A stretch of DNA of 58,904 bases from Firm-04 sp045627405 (GCA_045627405.1 JAZQNP010000037.1:1-58904); one strand, 5' to 3'. Shown: positions 45,917 through 55,660, counted from the first letter of the stretch. A program made the numbers and translations. Notes: generated by a model not told the origin, from the sequence alone.

Positions 45917-46825
45917 ATGCAGATGTCTAAGAAAAAAATGAAGGGCATGACGCTGGTTGAGATCGTGATTTCGATCGCAATCTACGGTATGATCGCACTG
46001 CTGATCACCGAGGTGATGACCCTGATCAATGCAACGATTCGTTCCACACAGCAGCTCAATACCCGCCTTTCCTATGAGGCAAAATACGCGGATAACCTTC
46101 TGACAAAGGACAGCAACGGTGTTGCATTTACATCGTTGCAGGAAAATGTCATACTCAACTACAACAACGGCACCACGCAGTCCACATCGCTCCCGGCTGT
46201 TCGCGTCAGCATCGTGTACGACCTGGACAACGCAACCGGCGCGAAAACCCTCGATCGAAATCAGTTTGCTGATTATACCGAGGCAGGCGGTGCTGCACTG
46301 CTGAGAGCTTCTGAGTATGAAACGGACTACGACGGCAACATTGTCGGTACGAACTATCACCCCAATACAAACTACAAGTTCATGACATTCAACAAGGTCA
46401 GTGCCGGCACAGAGCCGAAGCCGGAAGGCGCGTTCGTCCTCGCGCTGACGCTGGATGACGCAGATGCGGCAGCCATCACAAAGATTGAGGTTGAAGGTCC
46501 GCTGAACGACGGCACCACTTCGCGCGTCCTCACAAAGGCAATGCAGAGCGGCGGCTCGTTTGCGACAGGTCAGGTTCTCAATATCGACCTGCTCAACAAT
46601 GCCCCTGCAACCGGTGATCTTGGCACCACGTTCCAGGATGTGACGGTCAAGATTTACAAGAATGTCATTGCCCCCACATCGGGCAAGAACCTCGGTGAGC
46701 AGATTGTTTCTGAATCCGAGGTCAGAGCGTATACGGCAGTTCAGGTATCGACCTACGAGAACTACTACACTACATGCAGTGTTTCTTACGCCGGCGATTC
46801 GTGGACATTCCCGCAGAGCTCGTAA
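45917..46825 (+). CDS. Type IV pilin-like protein 1
   Basis: 302 residues. A class III-type prepilin cleavage region KMKG|MTLVEIVISIAIYG, with Glu at +5, near residues 7-24, followed by the hydrophobic helix. Beyond it is a globular domain rich in Asn/Thr. AAAGGAGG precedes the ATG. Cleavage and methylation would be done by the PilD encoded at 48043-48945. It lies 17 bases after the giant PilX-like gene. Role as a major or minor pilin cannot be told from sequence. Confidence 0.88.
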   Translation: MQMSKKKMKGMTLVEIVISIAIYGMIALLITEVMTLINATIRSTQQLNTRLSYEAKYADNLLTKDSNGVAFTSLQENVILNYNNGTTQSTSLPAVRVSIVYDLDNATGAKTLDRNQFADYTEAGGAALLRASEYETDYDGNIVGTNYHPNTNYKFMTFNKVSAGTEPKPEGAFVLALTLDDADAAAITKIEVEGPLNDGTTSRVLTKAMQSGGSFATGQVLNIDLLNNAPATGDLGTTFQDVTVKIYKNVIAPTSGKNLGEQIVSESEVRAYTAVQVSTYENYYTTCSVSYAGDSWTFPQSS

Positions 46826-46911
46826 TCAAAACGACACAGGATATTTTGATCCGACTGAACCGGGCGAACCCGTCCGGTTTGGCGGATCGGAGAAAGGAGT
46901 TTGATGCTGCT

Positions 46912-47970
46912 ATGAAAAAGCAGAAGCTGAAAGGCTTTACGCTCGTTGAGCTGATTATCGTAATGGCACTGTTTACTTTGGTCATGTACAGCGTGACCCA
47001 GCTCATTGATCCGGTGTCAAAGTATTTTGTGCGCAGTTCTAATTACGAGAATACGACGGCTTGTCTGGATAACATGAAGCGAAGCATTGAGGGTAATCTG
47101 AAATATGCCGACCGCGTTCGTGTGTATGAACATTTTAATCCGTATGCGGACAGCTATTCGTCTCATGATCACGCAACGATCAAGGATATGAACTATGCAC
47201 CCAGTTCGACACTGAGCATGCAGGTTGAAGCCTTTTATGATGAATTCTTTGAAGAAAGACTTTTCCTTGATTCCAGCGGAACCATTTATGTGCTTGTTTT
47301 TGACAACACACAGCTGATCTCGGACACGGATCTGTCTAACAACTATTCCAATATTTCTGATTACACGAATGATCAGCTGAACAGCGGAAAAATGGTTATG
47401 TATCAGTTCCCGTTTGACAGTGAGAGCGGAGCTGGTCTCGGCTCACCGACCATTACCGATTGGTATGTCAACCAGAAGCTGTACGGCGCGTTTGACTACC
47501 GGTTCGATCTTGGATCGTTTGCCGCATCGGAATCCTCTGATTCGGACTCTTCCGATGAATCCTCCGCCGGAGGCGGCGCACCTTCGAATTCGTTTGATCC
47601 GGCCGACTGTACGATCACAATTACCGCGAGTGAGATTCGCAGAGAAGAATTGAAACTGACGCGTCAGGCGACAAACCAGACCAACACCGCATCGTTCTCG
47701 ATGAAGAATGTTCTGGATGCCTCTGTGAAGTACACCACGGCACTGTTTGACTACAAGACGATTCTCAATCCGGACTACGATCCCGCAACGGATCCGTTGA
47801 CTGAAAAGTACATTCAGGATACGGCAAATCCGGTTCCGAGATATGTCTCGCTGCAAACCGGAACGGATTCCTTTGACGGCTTCTACTTCATCTTCACCAT
47901 GCCGGAAACCACAAATAATGCTGTGGATTCCGCGTATGTCAGTGATGTGGAGTCGGAGTATGGCGGCTAA
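46912..47970 (+). CDS. Type IV pilin-like protein 2
   Basis: 352 residues from the ATG at 46912; AAAGGAG is 12 bases ahead, and the longer upstream frame overlaps the previous gene. The cleavage region KLKG|FTLVELIIVMALFTLV, with Glu at +5, is textbook. The outer domain is large for a pilin, with a Ser/Asp-rich, disordered patch (about 205-225, SESSDSDSSDESS) followed by Gly. It is the last gene of the plus-strand pilus operon before a strong terminator. Confidence 0.88.
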   Translation: MKKQKLKGFTLVELIIVMALFTLVMYSVTQLIDPVSKYFVRSSNYENTTACLDNMKRSIEGNLKYADRVRVYEHFNPYADSYSSHDHATIKDMNYAPSSTLSMQVEAFYDEFFEERLFLDSSGTIYVLVFDNTQLISDTDLSNNYSNISDYTNDQLNSGKMVMYQFPFDSESGAGLGSPTITDWYVNQKLYGAFDYRFDLGSFAASESSDSDSSDESSAGGGAPSNSFDPADCTITITASEIRREELKLTRQATNQTNTASFSMKNVLDASVKYTTALFDYKTILNPDYDPATDPLTEKYIQDTANPVPRYVSLQTGTDSFDGFYFIFTMPETTNNAVDSAYVSDVESEYGG

Positions 47971-48003
47971 TCCGTAAATCAGCATAATTCAAGTATGATA
48001 AAA

Positions 48004-48030
48004 GGCAGCCGGTGTTGCCGGCTGCCCGAT
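48004..48030. terminator. Bidirectional terminator between pilin operon and pilD
   Basis: A 9-bp GC-rich stem (48004-48012 with 48018-48026), 5-base loop, TTTT on either side. Ends the plus-strand pilus operon and the opposing pilD gene. Confidence 0.88.
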
Positions 48031-48042
48031 TTTCCAAAGGAA

Positions 48043-48945
48043 TTATACTAAGGGGAACAAACAGGAAGAATAATACGAAACAGTTTCCTGCTGCGGCAGG
48101 CGGTTGATATACCAGTCGGTCAGTTCATTGCCGAACATCGCACCGATCAGCAGCCCCACACAGAGATACGGACCGAATGCAAATTTGGATTCGCCCGTGA
48201 TCCTTTTGATGATCATACCAAAGATTGCAGCAAGAAGAATGCCGATGAATGCCGCCGGTATCATCGCTTTCCAGCCAAGATACAGTCCGGCAAATACCAT
48301 CAGAATGGTATCGCCCAGCTCAATGCCCCGGATCTTTTCACCGGTCTTCTTCTTGATGTAAGCACCACTGATCTCACCGATCAGAAAAAACGGCAGTCCG
48401 ATGCAGACAGCACCGATCACACGGTCAAGAATCGTCAGATCGGTCAGGAAATAGCTCGGAATGGTCAGAATCAGAATGCAGGCGAGAACGCGGAGATCCA
48501 TCTCCATCGTATCCCAGTCCATAAATCCGACGACGATCAGGACGGATGTGAACAGACACATCAGAAGCGTATTCCAGTGAAAACCGAATACAAAAAAGTT
48601 TGCCACATAGAGCAGACCGTTCATCGACTCCACAATCGGATAGCGAGGGGAGATTTTCTCTCCGCAGCTGTGGCATTTGCCGCGCAGAAACAGCCAGCTG
48701 AACACCGGAATCAGGTCAATGATCCGAATTTTCGTGCCGCAGGTCATGCAGTGAGAGGAACGCTTAATGAGCGACTCTCCGAGCGGGATCCGGATGATGA
48801 CCACATTCAGGAAGCTGCCGATGCAGATTCCGTATAAAAATACGACCGGAACGGCAATCAAAAAGAAACCGAGGTCGTAGGTTCCCCATTCCTTCCAAAC
48901 CGCGGGGAGCGAGAGCAGAAGTATCTGCGAAAAATTTCGGTACAT
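48043..48945 (-). CDS. pilD: Prepilin peptidase PilD
   Basis: 300 residues. Eight or so transmembrane helices; GSFLNVVIIRIP near 43 and two C-x2-C pairs (CMTC near 66, CHSC near 91) mark the N-methylase half. The first catalytic Asp is in MDWDTMEMD near 142. The second site reads ELGD rather than the textbook GxGD, near 211, but the Asp is kept. It cleaves and methylates prepilins such as the two pilin-like proteins nearby. Transcribed opposite to the rest of the pilus genes from its own promoter. Confidence 0.94.
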   Translation of the reverse strand: MYRNFSQILLLSLPAVWKEWGTYDLGFFLIAVPVVFLYGICIGSFLNVVIIRIPLGESLIKRSSHCMTCGTKIRIIDLIPVFSWLFLRGKCHSCGEKISPRYPIVESMNGLLYVANFFVFGFHWNTLLMCLFTSVLIVVGFMDWDTMEMDLRVLACILILTIPSYFLTDLTILDRVIGAVCIGLPFFLIGEISGAYIKKKTGEKIRGIELGDTILMVFAGLYLGWKAMIPAAFIGILLAAIFGMIIKRITGESKFAFGPYLCVGLLIGAMFGNELTDWYINRLPQQETVSYYSSCLFPLV

Positions 48946-48980
48946 AATGGTACCTCCTTTATGGTTTGTACTGTTATTTC

Positions 48981-49009
48981 ATTATACCACAAATCGGCAT
49001 AAATTTCAA
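48981..49009 (-). promoter_or_regulatory. Promoter of pilD
   Basis: Minus strand TTGAAA (49004-49009), 17-base spacer, TATAAT (48981-48986). The 82-base gap to pilB must also hold the pilB promoter, which I could not see clearly. Confidence 0.82.
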
Positions 49010-49027
49010 GAGTTTTGGAGGTTGAGT

Positions 49028-50698
49028 ATGAGAAACATCCGAATTGGTGACTATCTCGTCGAAGAGGGTCACATCACACCCGATCAGTTAAAGCAGGTTC
49101 TCGACGCACAGCGCGAAGCCGCCAACAACGGCGTTCAGAAGAAATTCGGTGAGGTGATCGTGGAACAGGGCATCATGACTGATGTGAAGTTCGCGCAGGC
49201 ACTGTCCGTGAAATTGCAGGTGCAGTACGTCGATCTGAACAGCATTGAGGTTGACGGTGAGATCGCCCGCAAGATTCCGCAGGACATGGCGGATAAGAAC
49301 TGTGTCATCGCATTCGCAATGACCGGCCGCCGTCTGACGGTTGCGACGGATGACCCGGTCAACTTCAATATCCTTGAAGATATTAAGGTGAAGACCGGTT
49401 ACGATACCATTCCTGTTCTTGCAACGCGCTCTGCGATCAAGAAAGCGATCGGTAAGGCGTATCAGATGTCTGACCTGGGCGACCTCAACGGCGCAGGTGA
49501 GGCAATGGATGTGGTTGACGACGAAGACTCCAAAGACCGTGTTGAGAGTGCGCCGATCGTCAAACTGGCTACCCAGATTGTCGAAAACGCACACCGCATG
49601 GAAGCAACGGATATTCATATTGAGCCGTTTGAAAAGTACACGCAGATCCGTGTCCGTGTCAACGGCGACCTCCAACACCTCATGAATGTCAATAACAATG
49701 TACATAATCAGCTGACAACCCGTTTGAAGCTGATTTCCGGTATGAACATCGCAGAAAAGCGTATCCCGCAGGACGGCCGTTTCTCGCAGACCGTTGACGG
49801 CATGCCGCTCGACGTTCGTGTCTCCTCTCTGCCGATGGTTCACGGCGAAAAGATCGTTATCCGTATTCTTTCGACCGGCGCGATCAAGACCCGTACACTG
49901 GATAAGCTCGGTATGACACCGTATAACCTCTCGCTGTTTGAGAGCATGATCAAATGCCCGCACGGTGTGATTCTCGTTACCGGTCCGACCGGTTCCGGTA
50001 AATCCACAACGCTGTATGCGGCTCTGGGCGCAATCGCAAGACCGGACGTCAACGTCGTTACGGTTGAGGACCCGGTTGAAAAGCAGATCGACGGCATCAA
50101 CCAGTGCCAGGTCAATGTCAAGTCCGGTATGACCTTCTCCGCAGCTCTTCGTTCTATTCTGCGTCAGGCCCCTGGCGTCATCATGATCGGTGAGATGCGT
50201 GACGGTGAGACTGCTGAAATCGGTATCCGCGCCGCTATCACAGGTCACTTGGTGCTCTCCACGCTGCATACCAATGACGCGGCATCTACGATTGTCCGTC
50301 TGGTTGACATGGGCATTCCGGCATACATGGTCGCTTCTTCGCTGATCGGTGTTGTCGCACAGCGTCTGGTTAAGGTGCTTTGCACGAACTGCCGCAAGCA
50401 GAGAATGTCCACCGATGAAGAGAATAAGCTCATGCACATTGATCATTCTGTTCCGGTCTACGATGCAGTCGGCTGCAATGAATGCGGCAACGGCTATCGC
50501 GGCAGAACGGCAATTCACGAGATCATCCAGTGTACATCCGGTATCTCGACGCTGATTGCAAACGGCGCAGGCTCCGAGGAAATCGAGAACGCTGCGCGTG
50601 CAAACGGCACCAAGCTGCTGCGTGATAACGTATCCGATCTGGTTCAGCAGGGTATCACGAGCATGGACGAGCTGATCCGCGTGACCTACGCTGTGTAA
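49028..50698 (+). CDS. pilB: Pilus assembly ATPase PilB/GspE
   Basis: 556 residues from the ATG at 49028, set by GGAGG. The N-terminal GspE-type domain has GDYLVEEGHIT near 7. The ATPase core carries Walker A GPTGSGKSTT near 319, an Asp box, Walker B and the GHLVLSTLHTNDA motif near 408. The zinc site CTNC and CNEC (near 455 and 484) is that of extension ATPases and distinguishes it from PilT. It powers pilus assembly with PilC. Followed by pilT after 36 bases. Confidence 0.96.
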   Translation: MRNIRIGDYLVEEGHITPDQLKQVLDAQREAANNGVQKKFGEVIVEQGIMTDVKFAQALSVKLQVQYVDLNSIEVDGEIARKIPQDMADKNCVIAFAMTGRRLTVATDDPVNFNILEDIKVKTGYDTIPVLATRSAIKKAIGKAYQMSDLGDLNGAGEAMDVVDDEDSKDRVESAPIVKLATQIVENAHRMEATDIHIEPFEKYTQIRVRVNGDLQHLMNVNNNVHNQLTTRLKLISGMNIAEKRIPQDGRFSQTVDGMPLDVRVSSLPMVHGEKIVIRILSTGAIKTRTLDKLGMTPYNLSLFESMIKCPHGVILVTGPTGSGKSTTLYAALGAIARPDVNVVTVEDPVEKQIDGINQCQVNVKSGMTFSAALRSILRQAPGVIMIGEMRDGETAEIGIRAAITGHLVLSTLHTNDAASTIVRLVDMGIPAYMVASSLIGVVAQRLVKVLCTNCRKQRMSTDEENKLMHIDHSVPVYDAVGCNECGNGYRGRTAIHEIIQCTSGISTLIANGAGSEEIENAARANGTKLLRDNVSDLVQQGITSMDELIRVTYAV

Positions 50699-50734
50699 TC
50701 TATATCAAAGAGAAAAATAAACGGAGGATATGCT

Positions 50735-51844
50735 ATGCCTACCATTAACATTAACAATGTTCTGAACGATGTTCGTTCGCTCGGATGCTCCGACTTGCAC
50801 TTCACTGTCGGTATCAATCCGGTTGTCCGTCTGCACGGTCAGCTCCGCAAGATGGGCGGCTTCCCGGAGATGACGGATGAGATGATCGCAGAGATCGTCG
50901 AGCAGATGACCAATGAAATGCAGAGGCAGAATGTCACAAAGCGCATTGACACGGACTTTTCGTACACAACCCGTGCCGGCTACCGTCATCGCTGCAACAT
51001 CTTCTTCCAGCGTGACCACATTGCGATTGCAATTCGTTTGCTGCGCAATGACATCCCGACGCTGGATGATCTGTTCATGCCTGACATCATGGCAGAATTT
51101 GCAATGCGTCCGCGTGGACTTGTGCTGATTACCGGTCCGACCGGTTCCGGTAAGTCCACCACGCTCGCAGGCATGATCGACTATGTCAACTGCAACAAGA
51201 GCGCGCATGTCATCACGATTGAGGACCCGATTGAGTATGTTCACGAGCATAAGAGATGCATGATCAACCAGAGAGAAGTCGGCGCAGACGTACCGAGCTT
51301 CGCGCTGGCACTGAGAGCTGCACTTCGTGAAGACCCCGATGTCATCCTCGTCGGTGAGATGCGTGACTTCGAGACCATTCAGGCTGCAATCACTGCGGCT
51401 GAAACCGGTCACCTTGTTTTCTCGACATTGCATACAACCTCTGCGCCGGATACGATCAACCGTATCATCGACGTGTATCCGGAGCATCAGCAGAACCAGA
51501 TCCGCGCACAGCTGGCAAACGTTCTTGTCGGCGTTGTGTCGCAGACGCTGCTGCCGCTGAAAGACGGCACCGGCCGTATCGCAGCGATGGAGATTCTGAA
51601 CTGCACAGACGCAATCTCCGCGATGATCCGTGAGGGCAAGATTCACCTGATTCTTTCCTCCATTCAGGCAGGTAAGGCACACGGCATGATGTGCCTTGAC
51701 CAGGAGCTTGCGCGTCTGGTTAAGAACAATGTCGTCAACGAAGTCGATGCACTGGAAAAGTGCCAGGATAAGACCGAGTTCTACCGTTATCTGACGGCAA
51801 TGGGCGGTCAGTCCGTCATTACGCGTGAGGGCGTCATCGGCTGA
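50735..51844 (+). CDS. pilT: Pilus retraction ATPase PilT
   Basis: 369 residues, family length. Walker A GPTGSGKSTT near 130, the AIRAALREDPDV-like motif (here ALRAALREDPDV) near 195, VGEMRD near 209 and GHLVFSTLHT near 225 are PilT type; the zinc motif of PilB is absent. It disassembles pili, so the machine should be retractile, as needed for twitching or DNA uptake. GGAGG precedes the ATG. It closes the pilB-pilT operon before a strong terminator. Confidence 0.95.
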   Translation: MPTININNVLNDVRSLGCSDLHFTVGINPVVRLHGQLRKMGGFPEMTDEMIAEIVEQMTNEMQRQNVTKRIDTDFSYTTRAGYRHRCNIFFQRDHIAIAIRLLRNDIPTLDDLFMPDIMAEFAMRPRGLVLITGPTGSGKSTTLAGMIDYVNCNKSAHVITIEDPIEYVHEHKRCMINQREVGADVPSFALALRAALREDPDVILVGEMRDFETIQAAITAAETGHLVFSTLHTTSAPDTINRIIDVYPEHQQNQIRAQLANVLVGVVSQTLLPLKDGTGRIAAMEILNCTDAISAMIREGKIHLILSSIQAGKAHGMMCLDQELARLVKNNVVNEVDALEKCQDKTEFYRYLTAMGGQSVITREGVIG

Positions 51845-51870
51845 TTTACGATTTACAATATCAAAACAAA

Positions 51871-51907
51871 AACCATCCGGCCTGCTGCGGCAGACCGGAT
51901 GGTTTTT
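51871..51907. terminator. Bidirectional terminator between pilT and spoIVA
   Basis: A 10-bp stem (51871-51880 with 51895-51904) flanked by AAAA and TTTTTT, just before the convergent spoIVA stop. Confidence 0.9.
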
Positions 51908-51912
51908 TCTGT

Positions 51913-53385
51913 TTACAGGATAAAGCAGATCAGACCGCTGCATCCCTCGTTGATGACGCGTTCCAGCGTTTCCTGCAATTTGAGACGTGCTTCCGGCGGC
52001 ATTTTCGAGAGCTTTGCATGCAGACCTTCATTGACAAGCTCATGCAGCGATTTGCCGAAGATATTGGACTCCCAGATTTTCGCAGGATTTTCTTCAAATT
52101 CACGCAGCAGATAGAGAACCAGTTCCTCGCTCTGCTTTTCGCTGCCGACGATCGGGCTGACGGTTGTCTGAATGCCCGCACGCATGATATGCAGCGACGG
52201 TGCAGAAGCGCGGAGGCGCACACCGTATCTGCCGCCCTGTTTGATCATTTCCGGTTCTTCGAGCGTCAGTTCGTCCGCTTCCGGCATGATGATGCCGTAG
52301 CCGGTCGCTTCCGCCTCTTCCAGTGCCGGACGGATCCGCTCATAGGCACGCTTCACCGAAGCCAGCTCCATCAGTACAGGGAACAGTTCTGTTTCGCCGT
52401 GAATTTCAATGCCGGTTTCCTCACCGAGCACCTGATAAAACAGCGCGGGGTCGAGTGTCAGACGCAGAATTACATTCCCGGTGCCGAGCGAGATCTGTCT
52501 GACTTCCGCTTCCGTAATCTGCGGGCAGTCTGCGAGAACGGCAGTCATGGTTTTGGCGTCGCGCATGGTAGACAGTCCCTCTGCTGCACGGCGCACCGCA
52601 TCAAACACGGCTGATTTCAGCCAGTGACCGGTCGGGAGAGCCGGCAGCCAGCCCGCCGTCTCGACGCTGATTTCTCTGATCGGGAACATATCGAGCAGCT
52701 TTGTCAGCATGCGCCGGACGGTCTGTTCATCGAGGTCGAGGCAGTTCACCGCAAGCACCGGCGCATTGTAACGCTGTTCGAGTTCAACGGCGAGAGCCTG
52801 TGCGTCATCACTTTCCGGCGTGACGCAGTTGAGCAGCACGACAAACGGTTTTCCGAGTGCCTGCAATTCCCCGATGACGCGTTCTTCTGCCGCGGCATAT
52901 TCTGCGCGGGGGATGTCTGTCACAGAGCCGTCCGTCGTGACAACCAGCCCGACGGTGGAATGCTCGGTGATGACCTTTTGCGTGCCGATTTCCGCCGCCA
53001 TATTGAACGGGACTTCCTCATCAAACCACGGCGTTTTCACCATGCGCGGGGCTTCTTCTTCGATGTATCCGAGACTGCTGAGGACGATGTAGCCGACGCA
53101 ATCAATCATGCGCACAGCGCAGACAGCTCCCTCCGGCAGTGTGATCTGTACAGCGTTTTCCGGCACAAATTTCGGCTCTGTGGTCATGATGGTGCGGCCG
53201 CCTGCACTTTGCGGCAGTTCATCGGTTGCGCGTTCGCGTTTGGAGCCGTCCTCGATGTTCGGGATGACAAGCGTTTCCATGAAGCGTTTGATGAGTGTGG
53301 ATTTTCCGGTACGCACGGGGCCGACCACACCGATATAAATATCGCCGCCGGTGCGCTCTGCGATGTCGCGGTAAATATCAGTCAT
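51913..53385 (-). CDS. spoIVA: Stage IV sporulation protein A (spore coat ATPase)
   Basis: 490 residues, full length. N-terminal TRAFAC-type ATPase domain with Walker A GPVRTGKST near 22, followed by GSKRERATDELPQS near 47, a near-invariant spore coat signature. Middle and C-terminal domains match the family, ending in a short hydrophobic tail. SpoIVA polymerises with ATP hydrolysis on the outer forespore membrane as the base of the coat. It follows the SipL-like gene by 14 bases. Its presence implies a spore-forming or recently spore-forming lineage. Confidence 0.96.
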   Translation of the reverse strand: MTDIYRDIAERTGGDIYIGVVGPVRTGKSTLIKRFMETLVIPNIEDGSKRERATDELPQSAGGRTIMTTEPKFVPENAVQITLPEGAVCAVRMIDCVGYIVLSSLGYIEEEAPRMVKTPWFDEEVPFNMAAEIGTQKVITEHSTVGLVVTTDGSVTDIPRAEYAAAEERVIGELQALGKPFVVLLNCVTPESDDAQALAVELEQRYNAPVLAVNCLDLDEQTVRRMLTKLLDMFPIREISVETAGWLPALPTGHWLKSAVFDAVRRAAEGLSTMRDAKTMTAVLADCPQITEAEVRQISLGTGNVILRLTLDPALFYQVLGEETGIEIHGETELFPVLMELASVKRAYERIRPALEEAEATGYGIIMPEADELTLEEPEMIKQGGRYGVRLRASAPSLHIMRAGIQTTVSPIVGSEKQSEELVLYLLREFEENPAKIWESNIFGKSLHELVNEGLHAKLSKMPPEARLKLQETLERVINEGCSGLICFIL

Positions 53386-53399
53386 AGCATTACCTCCGG

Positions 53400-54968
53400 T
53401 TATTTGAATTCACATGTTTTCACGGACGGGATCAGCAAAAGCTGGGGCTGTGTCAGCAGATCTCCGGGACAGTCATTCTCGGCGCGGATGGCATCGGCAG
53501 CCGTATGATACCGCTTGGCGATCTCCCAGACGGATTCATTTTCCTGTCCGAAATAGAGCCGGAGCGCGAAGTTATCCTCCTGCGGAAGCGGTGAATTCTC
53601 GTCAATCTCCGCATCGGTCAGCAGCGAGACATTTTGCTGCATGAGAATCTGTCCGCTCAGCAGCAGCTCTGCCTGCACGCTCACCGTATCGGAGCCGGAC
53701 AGCGTGTAAGTACAGCTCGGCACAGTCGGCTGCGGGAGCATTTCTGCGGCAGAAACCTGCGGAAGCTGCCATGTGAACGGTTCGCGCTGTTCGAGCAGAA
53801 GCGGTTCATTTTCGGCATCTGCTGCCATGACACAGCAGCGCAGCATGCCCTGCATCGTGCAGCCGCCGGTATCCGGATCGGGTGCGGTCTGCACCTCTTC
53901 GGGGACTGCCCATGCCGCAAAGACCTTTGTCAGGATGCGGTCCTCCGTGCGGAGATTCAGCTTCATCCGCAGCGATTCATTCAGCGGAACCGGTGCAGAA
54001 AGCATCTGGAGAGATTCCCGCCGCAGTGTGCAGGAATGTACCGTGGAATAGAGATCGCTTAAAAACTCCGCAGAATCGGTCTGCACGGCGGTACACATGA
54101 GGCGGATCTGCAATTCGCAGTGAAGCGTGCGGAAATCGCCGTCCTGTGCGGATTCCGGAGAGATCAGGTGACCTGCGACCGACGCGGTGACAGAGCAGGG
54201 CATGTCGTCGGTCAGACCGTCCTGCTCGGCAATCTGACTGAACGGCAGTGCAGCGCGCAGGGTTTCCATGCCGTCCGAGGAGGCATAGAGCAGATCTATG
54301 CCGACCTCGCCCTTGATGAGCAGTTTCCCTGCCACGATGCGCGTTTCGGTGACAGTCGGCGTGATTTGTTCCCGCAGCACAGAGAGCAGAGCCGGCTGCG
54401 CCGGAGAGACTGTGATCTCATCCGAGAGCGTAAAGTATTTTTCCGTACGCAGCAGCTTGGAAACGAATGTGACCGGAGCAGAGCGGCTTTGCAGATATTT
54501 GCCCTCGGCACCGGAAAGCACCTCACGGTCACGCTCGCCGGAGAGCTGCGCCCGGATGCGTACCGCTCCGCGCAGATCCATGCGTCTTGGGCTGATGGCG
54601 CGGCAGTTGAGATAGGCAGATTCTGCGGTGAGCTGTACCTGTACGGCAGTATCGGAATCGGCTGGCAGCATCATCTGCTTATGGTATTCGAGCTGCTGCG
54701 TCACAGACTGCACGGCAGCGGGCTGTTCCGCGCAGTAGAGAACGGTCAGCCGCACGGTCAGTGTGTAGTCCAGTACACCGTCGCGCAGCTGCCGGTCCGT
54801 GATCTCGGTGTCGGCAGAGGCGGAGAGCAGCCGGAAGAAATCCGGATAATAATCCGGCAGAACATAGTCCAGTTCGACGCTCTGTTCCTGTGTTTGTACC
54901 GGAAGCTGCACCGGCACCGGTACGGTTGTGCGGCGCAGTTTCCAACTGCTTTCATTGGTTTGCATCAT
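53400..54968 (-). CDS. sipL: SipL-like DUF3794/LysM protein
   Basis: 522 residues. Tandem DUF3794 (SpoIVA-interacting) repeats cover about 35-420, with SPRRMDLRGAVRI near 125 as one diagnostic. A C-terminal LysM domain spans about 470-515 (SVWEIAKRYHTAADAI). In clostridia SipL binds SpoIVA and anchors the spore coat; the next gene here is spoIVA, which strongly supports the call. Two ATGs overlap the dpsA stop (ATGATG); GGAGGAG lies just ahead. Confidence 0.9.
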   Translation of the reverse strand: MMQTNESSWKLRRTTVPVPVQLPVQTQEQSVELDYVLPDYYPDFFRLLSASADTEITDRQLRDGVLDYTLTVRLTVLYCAEQPAAVQSVTQQLEYHKQMMLPADSDTAVQVQLTAESAYLNCRAISPRRMDLRGAVRIRAQLSGERDREVLSGAEGKYLQSRSAPVTFVSKLLRTEKYFTLSDEITVSPAQPALLSVLREQITPTVTETRIVAGKLLIKGEVGIDLLYASSDGMETLRAALPFSQIAEQDGLTDDMPCSVTASVAGHLISPESAQDGDFRTLHCELQIRLMCTAVQTDSAEFLSDLYSTVHSCTLRRESLQMLSAPVPLNESLRMKLNLRTEDRILTKVFAAWAVPEEVQTAPDPDTGGCTMQGMLRCCVMAADAENEPLLLEQREPFTWQLPQVSAAEMLPQPTVPSCTYTLSGSDTVSVQAELLLSGQILMQQNVSLLTDAEIDENSPLPQEDNFALRLYFGQENESVWEIAKRYHTAADAIRAENDCPGDLLTQPQLLLIPSVKTCEFK

Positions 54969-55660
54969 AGTCTCCTCCGGCGCGGCAGCAGATTCCGGAA
55001 TGCCGTTTTGCCGCGCATATCTGTGAAACTATATGCCGCTGCGGCGAGAAATAGAACCGGATGCAGCGGTTTCCCTCTGCCGCCTTGCCTCCGCGCACGG
55101 TCGGAACACCGCCGGGCAGCGACCGTGACCTTTGCGCCGAACGCGAGAAGTCTTGATTGCAGCGCGAGGCTGATTCTGCCCGCACCGAGGATCAGCACAG
55201 AGAGTCCGTGCAGCGTGACTGGCAGTTTCTCCAAGGCAATTTGGATAGCACCCTCTGCCGTCGGGACGGCATTGCGGATCGCAAACGCGTCTTCCCTGGC
55301 GTAGTCGAGAGGGGCATAGCCCGCATTCCGGCATGCAGCGGATACGGATTCAGAAAACCGTCCGCCGAAGATTTTCGTTTGCTCCGGCAGTGCGGTTTGC
55401 AGCACAGACGGGAGGCGAATCGGATCGGAAGCGAACGGGGCATTTACATAGATGCCGTCATTGGAGACTGGCATCGGGAGGATGATCGCATCAGGGGATG
55501 CAGGAAGCAGCCGCAGATCGGACACTGCGGAGAGCGCATCGGGAGGAGGACCGAGGCGATCAAAGCCCGCAAGCCAGACGGTATGGGCGCGGGAAAGATG
55601 CTGTGCGGCAGCAATCTGCCGCAGATCGCCGCCGACGAAGAGCAGCCGTTTACGAGTCAT
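54965..55660 (-). CDS. Dipicolinate synthase subunit A-like protein, C-terminally short
   Basis: 231 residues from the ATG at 55660 (AAAGGAG about 11 bases ahead); family members have about 290-300. The start KRLLFVGGDLRQ and the second Rossmann motif LILGAGRISLAL near 155 are typical of DpsA (SpoVFA). After VTVAARRCSDRA (about 175-187) similarity stops and a basic tail of about 45 residues follows; no other frame restores the expected C-terminus. The stop overlaps the sipL-like ATG by 4 bases. DpsA with DpsB makes dipicolinate for spores; no dpsB lies nearby. The gene may be decayed, or it may contain a sequence error. Confidence 0.7.
   Translation of the reverse strand: MTRKRLLFVGGDLRQIAAAQHLSRAHTVWLAGFDRLGPPPDALSAVSDLRLLPASPDAIILPMPVSNDGIYVNAPFASDPIRLPSVLQTALPEQTKIFGGRFSESVSAACRNAGYAPLDYAREDAFAIRNAVPTAEGAIQIALEKLPVTLHGLSVLILGAGRISLALQSRLLAFGAKVTVAARRCSDRARRQGGRGKPLHPVLFLAAAAYSFTDMRGKTAFRNLLPRRRRL

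Noticed and set aside
49088..51943. Minus-strand frames of 476 and 412 codons
   Set aside because: Antisense to pilB and pilT, which have every catalytic motif.
54120..55304. 394-codon plus-strand frame
   Set aside because: Antisense to the SipL-like and DpsA-like genes; no ribosome site or recognisable domain.
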